Below, one piece after another: positions 49,006 through 63,250 of a stretch of DNA of 64,000 nt. The stretch is from Dirofilaria immitis. Taxonomy: Eukaryota; Nematoda; Chromadorea; Rhabditida; Onchocercidae. The notes under the pieces are model-generated. The model saw nothing but the letters and a program-made list of their open reading frames with translations. It did not search any database and was not told the DNA's origin. Location of the stretch: NCBI GenBank assembly GCA_024305405.1, contig JAKNDB010000098.1, positions 4,025,501-4,089,500 of the forward strand, read 5' to 3'. The position numbers and the translations under genes were made by a program. Within the stretch, counting starts at the first letter, position 1, and every line of letters starts with the position of its first letter.

Positions 49006-52000
49006 GTAAGTAATTATTATAAATCGTTTTTTAATTATTTATTTTAAATCAAACATTTTTTATATTTTTAAATCGATTAATTTAAATTTGTATTTCAAAT
49101 TTTTGATATTTTAATTTTTAAGTTTTTAATTTTTTGAACTTAAAATATTAATTATTTTATTACAATTTTCAATTTCATATTTCTAAATAAAAATATGAAA
49201 TTGATTAAAAAATATTAATTTTTATAGTCAAATAATAAGTATAATCAGAATAGAAATAATTAAGATAAGAATAGAATAAAGATTTGATTTTCAATATTTT
49301 ATTAGTTTATTTAAAATCAAAAAGGTAATAAATAGATAATTTCGAAAATTAAATATTCAATTAATTATATTCAATTAATTATACGCAAATATATCATATA
49401 ATATCATTTGTTGATAGCATTCTCTGAAATATTTCACATTATCAATTATATCATCTATCATAATTAGTCATCATAATCATAATAAAATTATCACTATTAC
49501 GCTAAGATAATTATTATTATCTTTATCCGAAAAGGTTGTTAGATTAAAATAAAACAATTATCATTTTGTTTTGCTCAATGAAAAATGAAATTGTAAAAAA
49601 TTTCGAATTATAAAAATTGAAAGAAGCCCAACACATAAATTTATCAGTGATATAATCATTAATCATTTTTACTATTTAAAAACTTGTTTTTTTTCATTAA
49701 ATTCATTTGATAAATGATTTGAACGAAAATTTTCTCGGCAAAATGTTCAATTGTCGGTTCGAATAGTAATGGTAATGGATGAAATTTGGTAAAAAAAAAT
49801 AAAATGAAATATATGATAAATGATATGATAGTAGTCTTTCTTATCTATTATGTAGTCGGGATCGGGTAATTGACGGGTAACGAGATGAGTAATTTGGAAT
49901 GAAAGGAAAAAAAATTTATTTCATGTCATTTCAATGTCATCAACATTCTTATCCTTTCATTTACATATATGTATATACATTGTTTCGTTTTTAAATTGTT
50001 TCGAAATAATTTGAAATGAAATTAAATCGAAATTATATTTATTTATTTCTTTGATTTCTAATATATTCCTATTTTTAATACTAAACAAATGTCATTTTCT
50101 TCTATTCTCATTCATAAATGATGAGATTTATCAGTGAAGAAAAAGTTGATTAAATTAATTATTTTAAATAATTCTGTTTGAAAATTATTTATTATTATAA
50201 ATGCTTTTATAGGGCATAAATAACTAAATATATAGTGAAGATTTTAAATTAGATTTAAATAACTGATAAATGATAACTAATAAATGATTACAGTATGTGC
50301 CAATAATTCTAATAAAATAATTTGATATAATATCTATTATTATTATAAAAAAAAAAAACGGAAATTGTTAAATTAAAATTTGCGATAATTTTTGGGCAGA
50401 GAGAGAGAGGAAGGGAGAATGAGTGAGGGAAATAGAAATTTGCTATATTTCAGCCTTTTTTAAAAAGTTTCTTTTTTTTTGAATTTAAAACGAATGGAAG
50501 ATATGTTAAGTGTTTTGACTCAATACTGATAATGATAAGTTTCAAGTTTAATATCTAATAAAAAAGGCTTAATATTGTTTATTAGTAAGAACTTTAATTA
50601 TTTTGTTTTTGATTAAATATTAAATTTAGAATTTTGCATAAATCATTTTTATGTACTCAAAATATTTATTTTAACTTTAACTCAACAGTTATCTGTTATA
50701 TATCAGAAAAAAAAGTATTTTAAATAAAATTATTAATAAAAAGAAAAAAGCGATGGAAAAATAATTTTGCGATGATATAAAATAAGCTGCGAATTTAATG
50801 CAAATTAATTAGAAAAATTATTTGGATGAAATTAAAATTTTCAAAACAATTAAAATATTATTTAAGTTAAAAAAAAGTGAAATGGTATGATTTGATATGA
50901 TATGATGTGATATGATATGATATAAATGATACGACTGTTAAAAGATGTAAAAAAAAAAAACAAAACAAAAGTAAACTATCCGTTGGTTAAATTAAAATTT
51001 TAGTAAAACTTTTTTTTCTTTCGCAATATTTTATGAAAGAAAACAAAGGAAAAAGTCAAAAAACGAATAGAAACAACGAAAGATTGGAAGTAAAAAAAAA
51101 AAATTTTTGTTTTTTTTTGATTGTTTAAAGTTTTTTTAAATTTTTGTCAAAAAGAAAGATAAATAAGCGATAAATAATTTTATAATTAAAAAAGAAAATG
51201 AAAAAAGGAAGCGATAAAATTGATTAAACAATTTTTGAATTAATATGACAGTTCTAAACAGATGTGAAAAAGGATTAAGCATAAATGAATCAATTCCCTT
51301 GAGATATTAAATATATCTATCGTAGTATATCTTGATAAATATCATTCATATGATTTGATTTTCTCGATTCATTATATTAATTATATTCACAATATTTGAT
51401 ATCACTTATCATCAACAATTGATTGTTTACTCAATCTTTTTATCCAATGATATATAAAATTTTAATCTATCATTCTCGCTCTTTTCATCATTCACATAAA
51501 TATTATGCTTATAATAATCTTCTTTTTCTTTCATATCACTTTTATTCCTTTAAATTGTCATTCCTAAGATTGAGAAGGATTGATGAAAAAGGTCGATCGG
51601 ATCGGATTAGATCAGATCGATGGATCAAATCCATAACTAGAATAATTGTTTACAATTTACCATTCTTTATGGCATCTATCTTCTCATCTTTTCTTCAATC
51701 ATCTAGCTATCTATTTTTTTCATGCTTGATTTATTATTTACAATTGAATTTAGAATTATTTCCAGTCATCCGAAAAAATATTGATATTATGGATATCTGA
51801 ATAGTATCATAAAAGAAATTAATGATAATATAGTATCATCTGATCTCATATATTTTATCTATTGTAATTATTACAAATTCGAATGATAAGATTTTGTAAT
51901 AATAATGAGATGAATTGTAGGTGATAATTAAAAATGTTATTATTTCAACTCAATTAATATCATTACAAAATTCAAATAGATAAACATTTAATTAACATCG

Positions 52001-54574
52001 ACAACAAAGTAATACAATGAAATTTTATCATTTTACTATTTAATCATTGATTAATAAGTAAAATAAATTTAGTATTAAATCGATAATTAATTAATTAATT
52101 AAATAATATATGATAATTAAAATTAGATCGATTAAATAATAATTTCGCATTTTAAATTTCCAAAAGAAAAAAATATCAAAAATTTATAAATTCATTGCGA
52201 ATATTTATTAAAAGATTTTTATGAATTTTTCACTTCTCTGCTATTATTCGAATCTTTTCACATTTTATTTATCAGTCTGTGATAATATAATCAAATCACT
52301 TAATGATACTATGAAATCTCCAACTCTTTTATCAGCAAAAATTGACTAAATCATTTATTATTCTTTTATCAGCGATTGACTAAATCATTTTGTTTGTTTT
52401 GATAAAAATTAATGATAAGCTGATTTTAAGAATTAGCAATAATAGAAAAAAACTTTTCAACGAAATAGAACAAAATATTTCAATTCTTTCGAATTTCCCT
52501 TCCCAACAACAAATCAAAATTGTATTCGTTCGTTTACATCAACGATAATACAACTTTTTTTTCCGCTTTTTCCGCTTTTTTCGTTAACGAAATTTGACAC
52601 TATGCTGGTTAAATTGATGATAGTTAGCTTTCTCTTGAGCTTTCAATAAATTTTCAGCTTTTTTTTCATCTCTTTTCTTTTATTTTAAAATTTTAACCTC
52701 TCTCTTTTTAGCTCTCTCTCTTTTACCTCCCTTCTTCTCTTTACCTCTCTATCCTTACCTCTCTCTCTCTCTCTCTCACTCATTTCTATTCTTTCTTTTT
52801 CCCTCCTAATAATTTGCTCAAAATGAATTTATGAATAGACTTTCCCGGTAAAATATTATTTTTGTTATATTTACTATTTATATTTCCTCTCAGTAATTTA
52901 TAATTGATAATCTCGAAATGAATTTTCTCGAGAAAATATATTTTGGGATCATGAATTATTAGAAAATTTTGTTAGACAAAAATTATTAAATAAAATATTA
53001 AATTTTAAGGGAAATGATTATTAATATATAAAATTAAAAATTATATTATTTGTTATTAATATTCAATTTAAGTAATAAAATTTTGTGATTTTAATTTGAA
53101 ACTAAATTATATCAAATTTTCATAAATATTACATTCCTTTTTATTTATTTAATTAAATAAAGTTGTCAATAACTCAAATTTTAATTTAATTGATTACTTT
53201 GATCGAAATTAAAATTGATCGGATTTTAATTCCATTATTAAATTATCATAATAATAGTAATAATAAAGTTATGATTTTGCATAATTACCCTTTTCATACA
53301 AAATATTACAATATTTAATAGTTTGATAGTATTATCATTCGTATCAATTGATGTATGAAAGAGGTCGTATGCAAATGCCAAGGTTATCATCGCATCAAAT
53401 CTTCACCTCTCTATTTTGGATGAATGATGGTAATGATAATGATTAGCCGACGATGATAATAATGACAGTTTTCTATAACTAATTATTATTACCTTTTCTT
53501 TCTTTTGATTTTTCTCTTCCTAAACTTTATCACAATTTTTATTATAACAATTTGTTCTTGGTTTTAAAACATTAAATGATGATTAATAATCATGATTTAA
53601 TATAATGTATAATTATGATTCGTTTCAAAATTTTTATTATTTCAGTCTTTAATTTTATCATTCAACAAAATATAGATATGTTTGACTTGTTTATAATTGA
53701 ATAAATATTTAAATTTAATTTCAATAGCCGTTCAATCGATTATCGATTGAAATATTTCTAACATCAACTTTAGCTATTTAACAAATTTTCTTTTTCAAAA
53801 TTGTTATCGAATATATCAGTTCATATTATATGTAATTAATTTCCAATAGAATTTAATTACTTTATTAATGGCATTATTATCATTTTTTGGAATTTAATTA
53901 TAATATTTTTGGATTAATAAAATTTATAGGAAATAAGTATATAAGCAAAGAAACCAATAAAACTTCCATTTTTTTTTCTCTATTTTTCTATTTCTTTCGC
54001 ATTCTATTTGATTTTATTTTATTTCAAATATTTTAATTCGTTGAAAAAGTTTTTCGACGTGCGAATTCATAATTCAAGTTTATTAGATCATCATTTCAGG
54101 ATAACATGTGGAACCTATTCTAAATAATTTAGGAGGATAATTTTCAAATTTAAATATATCAAAAAGTAAGAAAGAAAATGACAAAATTTCTAATTTATTT
54201 TTAGCTTAATTTTATATTCAGATTATATTAGATATAAATTCAAATTAGTTAATCAATTCCTGTATATGAATTCCAATTTTTTAGAATTTTTGAATCATAG
54301 GAAATTAAAAAAGATATTACTTTATGCTATTTTCTATTTTTTTTTTTCAATATCTTAATGATAATTGAATGGAATTGATAAACGTAGAATAATCTACGTC
54401 AAATTAGCAAACATTGGCAATAATCATGATGATTAAACAAACGTGACAGTATTTTACGTCAAATGAACAAGAACACGTACGCATATTTACTTTATATTAT
54501 ATTGCGTTTTACAAATTTTGAAAAAATTGAATTTTCAATTTCTGATCCATTTTAATTCCAGAAATATAGCGAAA
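49006..54574 (+). other. Intron 4 (5' part) of CH-domain gene
   Basis: Long A+T-rich stretch after the GTAAGT donor. It holds GA-rich (50399-50430) and ATGAT (50885-50935) repeats, a GATCGGATC-rich patch (51590-51625) inside an unassigned 125-codon frame (51423-51800), a CT tract (52690-52800) and a G+C-richer patch with a short open frame (53345-53420). None of these is recognised as the missing CH-domain exon. Confidence 0.5.
52690..52800. repeat. CT-rich polypyrimidine tract
   Basis: CTCTCTCTTTT and ACCTCTCT blocks continue for about 110 bp. Confidence 0.9.
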
Positions 54575-54945
54575 ATTATGTTATCATTGCGATATCGAAT
54601 TTTAAAAAACTATGTTATCATTGAGACATTGAACTTTAATTATCCTTATCATTGAGATATTGAATTTTAATTATCCTTATCATTGGGACATTGAACTTTA
54701 ATTATCCTTATCATTGAGATATTGAATTTTAATTATCCTTATCATTGAGATATTGAACTTTAATTATCCTTATCATTGAGATATTGAATTTTAATTATCC
54801 TTATCATTGAGATATTGAATTTTAATTATCCTTATCATTGAGATATTGAATTTTAATTATCCTTATCATTGAGATATTGAATTTTAATTATCCTTATCAT
54901 TGAGATATTGAATTTTAATTATCCTTATCATTGAGATATCGACAT
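54575..54945. repeat. 31-bp tandem array, about 11-12 copies
   Basis: The unit is attgagatattgaattttaa then ttatccttatc. The first two copies are diverged (gttatcattgcgatatcg, taaaaaactatg). Inner copies differ only at gacattgaac versus gatattgaat. The last copy ends in gatatcgacatacgg. Confidence 0.95.
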
Positions 54946-55091
54946 ACGGTATATATGAATTCGATGAACGCGAAAATTTCATCCTATAAGAAATAGTTAA
55001 CTTATTTGGAATGAATTAATTAGAGCATATAATTTCCTTCCTTTATAATCCTTTTTCTTCGTTATTAGTTCAACAATTTTCAATACAAATG

Positions 55092-55092
<1 letters not shown>
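54946..55092. other. A+T-rich spacer
   Basis: Nothing gene-like. Confidence 0.5.

Positions 55093-55120
<28 letters not shown>
55093..55120. repeat. (TA)n microsatellite
   Basis: About fourteen TA dinucleotides. Confidence 0.95.
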
Positions 55121-55123
<3 letters not shown>

Positions 55124-55242
55124 TGAGAATTTTATCACTGATAAACATATCATTTAATTTAACTTATTACAATGTTTATGCATTCGTTTTTCTTTCTCCC
55201 GTTTTTTTGAAATATAATTCCACATTTCCTAGATGAAAATGG

Positions 55243-55337
55243 GTGATATATAAGTGATAAGATGATAAATTTCTTTTTCATTATCATTATCAAGATATAT
55301 GAGTGATAAGATGATAAATTTCATTATCATTATCAAT
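55243..55337. repeat. Direct repeat of GTGATAAGATGATAAATTTC, 2 copies
   Basis: gtgataagatgataaatttc followed by cattatcattatcaa occurs twice about 50 bp apart. GATAA and TTATC words within each copy are complementary, so each can fold back. Confidence 0.85.
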
Positions 55338-57035
55338 AAATATGTGGACAAGAAAAGAAATAAAAGTTATTCCGAGAAAAAATAGAAAAATATCATTTAA
55401 GAAAAATAAAAATAAATTAACTAATTATATTGAAGCATTTTTGAGATATTAATCGATTAATTATGTTGACAGATAATTGATTTGTTTTTTTGTTTACTTT
55501 TCTTATTTATTGTTTGTTTGTTTGTTTTTTTGATTATTTATATAATTAATTGAATTTTTAATTAAAATAAATATTATAAATAATCAATAAATAAATATAA
55601 ATAATAAAATTATTATTTTGCTTTAATTAATGAAAAATTTGATTACATTTATATTTTTACATAAAACGAAAAAACGGTAAAAATTAAATAAAACATTCAT
55701 TCAATTTTATCATTATATCACTCAATTTATCATTTCATATCAGTAAATTTCTTTTTCCGTCCTTTCCAATTGTTGCTTTCTTTTTTTTTTCGTTTCAATT
55801 ATTATTTGCATTATATGTTTAATTTCTTTTTAATGATCAATTTTTTAAATCATTTATTTAATCATAATCAGTTATCTTTGATCTTTCTAATTTCTCATCC
55901 ATTTTATTAAATTGATAAAATTACTCATTTAAAAATGTTTTGTTTACATAAAGTAGCAAAGAAAGATTGTGTTATGTTAAAAACTAAAATTAAACGAACA
56001 AAAATTTACATTTTCTTTTATGTTTACTTCATCTTTGTTTTATTTACTTTTCATTTATTTACATCTTTTATTTACTTAATTTTTTCTTTTTCTTTAAGTG
56101 AAAAGAAAATGTAAGTTATATGATAGAAATTTGTATACTTATGCATTGTTTATATATTGTATTGATGAGAAAATATATTATTTTTAATTATTATTAATTA
56201 ATTAAATAAGCTTTATTTATTGATCGAATAATTGATAAAAATTTATATGAAAATTCGATTAAAAGAGTAGATAAGATATGATATGATATGATAAGATAGG
56301 ATAGGATAGGATAGGATAAGATAGAATGAGATAAGATAATATAGAAGAATTGGTATTATTTGGGATGGCTATAAATAATTAATTTAAATAATGAAATATC
56401 GAATAAATAGAAATATGAATAAATATTTGAGTAAATAATTATATGCCAATGTAAATAACATACAGATATATAAATAAAATGTGTCATCATCAAATTGACA
56501 TCATTATCTCATGATATTTGAAATCAATTTTGAAATATTTTTTAATTTTGTTTTCTTTTTTTTTACATCATTTTAAGATGATGACCTTGAAGAAGGGAAA
56601 GATATTTTGATGTAATTTATTATTATTATTATTGTTATTATTATATTTTTATATCTGTAAATTATTTTATCCTTTAATCATTATTTATTATCATTATTAT
56701 CATTTTATCATATTATTTTATTTCCTTTTTTTATTATTATATTTATAATAAATGATCATTTTTTTAAATACTTTTAGACAAATTAAAATTCAGTGATAAT
56801 AAATTATTGATAATTGATTTTGATCTAAATCTTATTGATCTTATTCTAAATGTAAATATGTAATTTAATTTATTTTAAAAATTACATTCAATAATAATCA
56901 ATATTATAGATCATAAATTATTGATTATTTTATATAAACTTATTATTATTATTATATATTATTGTTTATTATTGTTTATTTCATCTCTCTCTTTTTTCTT
57001 CAATTGTTTAAATATAATTTATATTAAATTCTAAT
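55338..57035 (+). other. Intron 4 (middle), A+T-rich
   Basis: Contains an ATGAT/AGGAT pentamer repeat (56275-56340), TTATTA runs (56615-56760) and a TGACCTTGA word at 56582-56590, which is the reverse complement of the NR5/FTZ-F1 consensus TCAAGGTCA. No exon is seen. Confidence 0.5.
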
Positions 57036-57462
57036 TATCATACTGTGTGTAATATTACAACGTACGTTTATTACTTAATTACATGTATTACTTAATTTAT
57101 CATACTACGCATAATACTTCAACGTACGTTTATTACTTAATTACATGTATTACTTAATTTATCATACTACGCATAATACTTCAACGTACGTTTATTACTT
57201 AATTACATGTATTACTTAATTTATCATACTACGCATAATACTTCAACGTACGTTTATTACTTAATTACATGTATTACTTAATTTATCATACTACGCATAA
57301 TACTTCAACGTACGTTTATTACTTAATTACATGTATTACTTAATTTATCATACTACGCATAATACTTCAACGTACGTTTATTACTTAATTACATGTATTA
57401 CTTAATTTATCATACTACGCATAATACTTCAACGTACGTTTATTACTTAATACTTCAACTTT
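57036..57462. repeat. 62-bp tandem array, about 7 copies
   Basis: caacgtacg recurs at 57058, 57120, 57182, 57244, 57306, 57368 and 57430, always 62 bp apart. Apart from the first copy (tgtgtgtaatatta for acgcataatactt) the units look identical. Each has the palindrome aacgtacgtt and ttacttaattacatgtatta. Confidence 0.97.
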
Positions 57463-60400
57463 TTTTTCTTATATTTTATTTTAAATTGTTAAAAATTAAC
57501 AATTTAAATTTTATTCTTTTAATTTGATGATAATATTAAATTATAGTGGAATATTGTAAAGTTATATTAAACTTAGAAATGTGTAATATAATATAAAAAA
57601 AGAAAAAGAGTAATTAAGATAAGATGATACAAAGTTCAATTAATGAGTTCAACATTATCACAAACGATTGATCATTTGTCAGGCAATACCTTCCCTCTTC
57701 GTCCTATTTAATTTTATCAAATTAAATTAGCTTAATTTACAAATATTGCTACTATCATTAATAGAAATGTTTTCTAAAAATTTACATCATTAACTAATTA
57801 TTTGTATTTGATAATGATAACAATGATAATATTGATTATTTGCGAGTGTGATTTCTACAATGATAAAGAAATTCATTTATTATTCAATTTCAAATTAAAT
57901 TGTAAATTTGAAATTGATCTTTAAAAAGTAATAAAAATTTTTTCATTATTTTTTCAATTTTATAATTTTCCATTTCCCATTATAATCATTTAATTTTAGA
58001 TGACAGAATTTTTCGATCATTCTTCATTATGTCAATATGTTAAGATAATGTCAATGATATATTTGATAAAAGATACAAATCGATAATTAATAACAATAAA
58101 TAATTTATATAACATTGTAATATGATAATGATGATGACAAATTTTAGCAAAATAATTATCATTAATAATAATAATAGCACAATTATGATAATAAGGCTAG
58201 TGATAAATGAATGAAAATATATCATTTGTTGAATTTTCGGCAAACATCAATCAAATAGCTAATAAATTGATAAAACTTCCGGTCTAAAATATTCTGCAAC
58301 AATTTATAGAATTATTTTACAAAAAAATGAATAATTATAATTTTCTTTTTATCATCCTTTATCAATTTTCTTTCTATTTGTTCATTTTTTTTTCTTTTAA
58401 TATTTTATTTTTGATCTGAACCGATTAATATAAATTTGAAACATTTCAAATCATTTTAATATCGAATATTCGTCATTTTTTTAATAAAAACATATTAATA
58501 CATTTAATATTTCATTCATTTTTTTCTAAAAAAAAAAAAACGTTTTAAAATTCCAAATACTTATGAAAATAATGATTGAGATTGATATAGAAATGTTATT
58601 AAAATATAGATTAGACAATATGAATGAATAAGGTTAAAAGGTCAAATAAGATAATATCAAAATGATATACTGTTGATGAAGTTATAAGAAAAATTTAATA
58701 AATTTTAATAAAAAAGAAAAAAATTGAAGCAAAGGAAGAAGATAATATATTTCAAGGACATGATGATGATTTTTATTTTTGTGAACTAATTTCTTTTTAA
58801 AATTTTCTTTTTCTTTTTATTTATTAAATTATTTTATAATTTGAAATTTTTATCAAATAATTGAAGCTCTTCTTTTATTTTGTAACTGTTAAAAATTGAT
58901 AAGAAATGATAATTTTTTATTTTAATAACGATTATTATTATTATTTATCGCACGCAGTATGATGTTAGATATAATTATAAATAGTGAATTATCATAGTTA
59001 TGAACGAATAATCAACTAGCATTTGGTGAATATTTTTGCAAGATACTAATTATCATAATTATAGTAATATTAAAATACGCAGTTATTTGATATTTATTCT
59101 AAATTAGAATTGATAAGTGAAGTGATACTAGTTTAATTACTGATCAATTTATAGCAAGAGTGGATGGATGTGATAACAATTTATAACAAGAGTGAGTGCG
59201 ATAAATGTAACAAGTGATATTTGATATTATTTGATCAAAGTTCGAATAGAATTTAAAATTGTCTTAAATTGATTTCAATCTCACTTTTAATTGTTTCATT
59301 TTATTCGATCATCCGAAATTTACTTCTAATCTTTCTCTTTCATCAAATTCCTATTCGTAATAATAAATTAATGAAATTAAATGATCGTACTGATAAAAAT
59401 TAATTTAAATTTGCAAAAAGAAAAAAATTTTTTTCTCTAATAAATGAAAAATATAATAAAAATGAAAACTTTCCCTTTTCGCTTCTTTCTTTCTTTTTTC
59501 CCACAATTTCTATAATGCATCGATAAAGTTTTATTATCATTTTAACATTGATATTTTGCATCAATAAATTCAAATATCATTTTTATATTTTGGCAATAGA
59601 ATAGAAATATATATTTATTCAACCATTTTTTTCTTCCTTTTTTATTTTAGGCTATTTCTATATGAATCATCAAAGAACATTCATTCAAATTTATTCGATC
59701 ATTTTTTTTTTTTTGATATTTTATTTTATTAATTTAGCAAAGTTTAGAAAAATAAAAATAATAAAAAAAGTTTAAACATTTAATATTACAATGGCAGCAA
59801 TAAAATGTAACAAATTTTTTCTTTTTTTTTTTTTGACATTTAAAAGAAATATATGTCATTTGAATAGATTGTATTTTCATAGATGAAAATTATAAGAATT
59901 GAAATGAAAGAATTAAATTACTTAATTTTTAATTAATTTAATGAAATTTCGTGTATTTTCAAATTTTTTTGTTGATTTTAATTAAGCTTAAGTTGATATG
60001 AATGATAAAGTTTTATTTATCTTTTATCATTATCTTTAATATATATATATATGTATCATCCTGAATTGATACATTCAATTCTTTTATTCCATCTGCATTA
60101 ATTTATGATCAATTTCTTATTTTGTTTTTTTTCTTTTAAATTATTTAATTTTGTCGATTAACTTGATTGAATATTAACGATAAGATGATTATGGCAGCAA
60201 ACTAATTTATTTCGTTTCTTTTTATCACTTTATCATATCATATCATCAATAAATTATTATTGGCAATACATGTAAATATTGAAATAATGAATGTTAATAA
60301 TTAGAGCAAAAAAAGTTATACATATTCATTTTTACATTTAGATTTTCAAAGCTCAATTTTCTCTTCATTGTAATTTTGATAAGACATCAAATAATCATAT

Positions 60401-61265
60401 CAGTTTAATTCCTTCCTTATTTCATTTAGTTCGTACAATTTTCCTTCAAAAAAAAAACGATATATCGTTTAAAATAGTAATAAATTTTGTTTGCTTAACT
60501 ATAAAGTAAACAAAATCATTTTACTTTTATAAAATAAATAAAAAAAAAGAGAGGGAAAAATCACGGAAGAAGAATATTTGATATTTGATAATAAAATGAT
60601 TAGAGATAAAAAAAAAATTTTTTAATATTATCAAATTTTGAAGATAAAATATGATAATATGGCAACTAATTCGAATTTGAGTATTTCATTAATTTATTTT
60701 AAATAAAAAAATAAATTAATGATTTTGAAATTTGCATATTTATAATGATGATTACAATATATTATAATCATATATATCATTTATGTGATAGCATTCTCTG
60801 ATAATCAATCATTTATTTAATTTCCAATGATTTGATTAAAATAATCAAAATCATTTCAACTTTTATACTAATTTTTCTAAATATTAAATTTTATGACAGA
60901 ATAAATTGGATGAAATTAACGAATTAGCTAAATTTATTAATTTCAAATGATAATTATTATGTTAATGATAAAAAGCAATAAGATTAAAATAAATTATCAT
61001 TTCTTTGGTTGATGTATGTATGAATCATTTTGTAATATTTGATGTTTTTGAATGTATGGAAGAATTATTGGAATGTTATTCATTGTCATCGCTATCATTA
61101 TCATTCACCATCATCATCGTCATTATCATCATTCCATTCCCGATTAACCCTGAAAAAAAAAACGGATGACAACACATTGCAAAAAAAGGAGGGAGAAAAA
61201 ATAGGATTTATAAAAAAACGATTAAGCAGGCAACGAACAAATTTTCATAATGATTCTTATCATCA
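57463..61265 (+). other. Intron 4 (continued), A+T-rich
   Basis: No exon is recognised. An ATC/ATT triplet patch (61084-61134) falls in a 76-codon frame (61039-61269) that is not called. Confidence 0.5.
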
Positions 61266-61465
61266 TTAACGATAAAACATTTTATCATTTGTGACTATGA
61301 ACATCTTTTATCATCATTCTTATCATCATTATCATTGTTATTTATTACTAGCAATAGAATATTTTATCATATATGACTATAAGCAGCTTTCATCATCATT
61401 CTTATCATCATTATCATTACTATTATTATCATTAGCGATAGAACATTTTATCATGCGTGACTATG
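61266..61465. repeat. About 83-bp tandem repeat, 2.4 copies
   Basis: attttatcat(t/a/g)...tgactat recurs near 61279, 61360 and 61445, separated by tcatcattcttatcatcatt and atcatt triplets. Confidence 0.85.
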
Positions 61466-62461
61466 GACCGACCATTTTATTATTACTTATTTATCATGTA
61501 TATTAATAAAAATATTTAAAAACTTTTTATTTACTTCAAATTAGATTCAATTAATTAAAATTTAAATTTCAGTATGATACAATATGTATGTATGAAGAGA
61601 GTAAAATTGGAGTTCCGTAATTTCCCTTTCTTTCTTTATGATTTGAATTTAATTATTAATTCTAAAACTAAAATATACTAATTGATAGTTAGGAAATAAT
61701 TTTTATTAGCAAAATTAATTTCTATTCTTATTTTAAATTCATTTAAATGGCAAAAAAAGAGGAAAATAAATGAATTATATGAAATGTTTCGTTGTTTTTA
61801 TTTATCCTTTTAATATTTCAAATAGAAATAGAATTATTATATATAATTAATCATAGCTCGTTTTTATCAGTTTTCATTGCAGCATTAGAATGATAAAATA
61901 GTAAAGAATATAGAAATGATAATGATTATCAGTGAATATAATGATTGCACTAAACAAATTTTGTCCATTCACCACTGATAACAACTATCATTTTCTTTCC
62001 TTTCTACTTTTTAAATGTTTAAATAATTTTTGTCCAAAAAATATTAATATTTATTACTATTATATTTTCTATATTATATATTATCTATTATTATTATTAA
62101 TTATATTCTAAAATTATCAGTACTTTTCTTGATTATAATTCAATTCCAATTATTTTTAATCAATTATTTAATTCAAATTTAATATCATTTCTTTGATGTA
62201 TACATTAAAAGGTCATATTATTATAATTATGAGATTTATTGATTTATTATATTTATTAGTTATATATATATATATTTTTGCATGAATGATTTAAAAGATT
62301 TTTAGGCTAAAAGATTAAATATTATTATTTTTCTTTTCTTTTCTTTTTAAATAAGACATAAACAAATTATTTGTTTGATGCGAAAATTTCAATATTTACT
62401 AATTTTAACTATTAATTTAGAATATTTAAATTTAATAAAATCAAATGATAATATTTGATAT
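61466..62461 (+). other. Intron 4 (continued), A+T-rich
   Basis: Nothing gene-like. There is a short TA run near 62260-62275. Confidence 0.5.
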
Positions 62462-62545
62462 GAAATTATTAATTATTATCATTTAATAATAATAATCAAT
62501 TGTTATCATTTAATAATAATCAATTATTATCATTTAATATATTTC
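62462..62545. repeat. 27-29 bp repeat, 3 copies
   Basis: attatcatttaataataat then (aat)caatt(g/a) is repeated three times. Confidence 0.85.
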
Positions 62546-62711
62546 ATGTAATTTGATATATTTTAAATTATAAAATTAATATGATATATTTAGAAATATA
62601 ATAATTTTATGACTATAATTGGCTATGTAATAGAAATAATGCTTTCTTTTATGAGCCTATATCTTATAAAAATTTTATTTTTTCCAGGCTTTATTTTACT
62701 ATCCTCTAAAT

Positions 62712-63250
62712 ATGGACATACATACTTATATATAGATATAGATATACGCATACATTGACATACATATATATATAGATATAGATATACACATACATAGACA
62801 TACATATATATATAGATATAGATATACACATACATAGACATACATATATATATAGATATAGATATACACATACATTGACATATATATATAGATATAGATA
62901 TACACATACATAGGCATACATATATATAGATATAGATATACACATACATAGACATACATATATATAGATATAGATATACACATACATAGACATACATATA
63001 TATAGATATAGATATACACATACATAGACATACATATATATATAGATATAGATATACACATACATTGACATACATATATATAGATATAGATATACACATA
63101 CATAGACATACATATATATAGATATAGATATACATACATAGACATACATATATATAGATATAGATATACACATACATAGACATACATATATATAGATATA
63201 GATATACGCATACATATATAGATGATATAGGTATACATAGACATACATAT
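62712..63250. repeat. 40-44 bp tandem array of TATATAGATATAGATATACACATACATAGACATACA-type units
   Basis: About 13 units of gatatagatatacacataca followed by t(a/t)gacatacatatata, varying mainly in TA number. Since neither the unit nor its variants contain a stop on the minus strand, all three minus frames stay open for 176-213 codons (62623-63264) as Tyr/Ile/Met/Cys/Val/Ser strings. These are not genes. Confidence 0.97.

Noticed and set aside
51423..51800. 125-codon plus frame
   Set aside because: No recognisable domain; interior is low-complexity Tyr/Ser/Phe plus a GATCGGATC patch, and it sits in the long intron without splice support.
53345..53420. Possible next exon of the CH-domain gene
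   Set aside because: The peptide (…QIFTSLFWMND) lacks the G-N-x-x-x-I-L signature and no acceptor in the right phase precedes it.
61039..61269. 76-codon plus frame ending in a basic stretch
   Set aside because: His/Ser run comes from ATC triplets and the Lys run from A-rich sequence; no domain.
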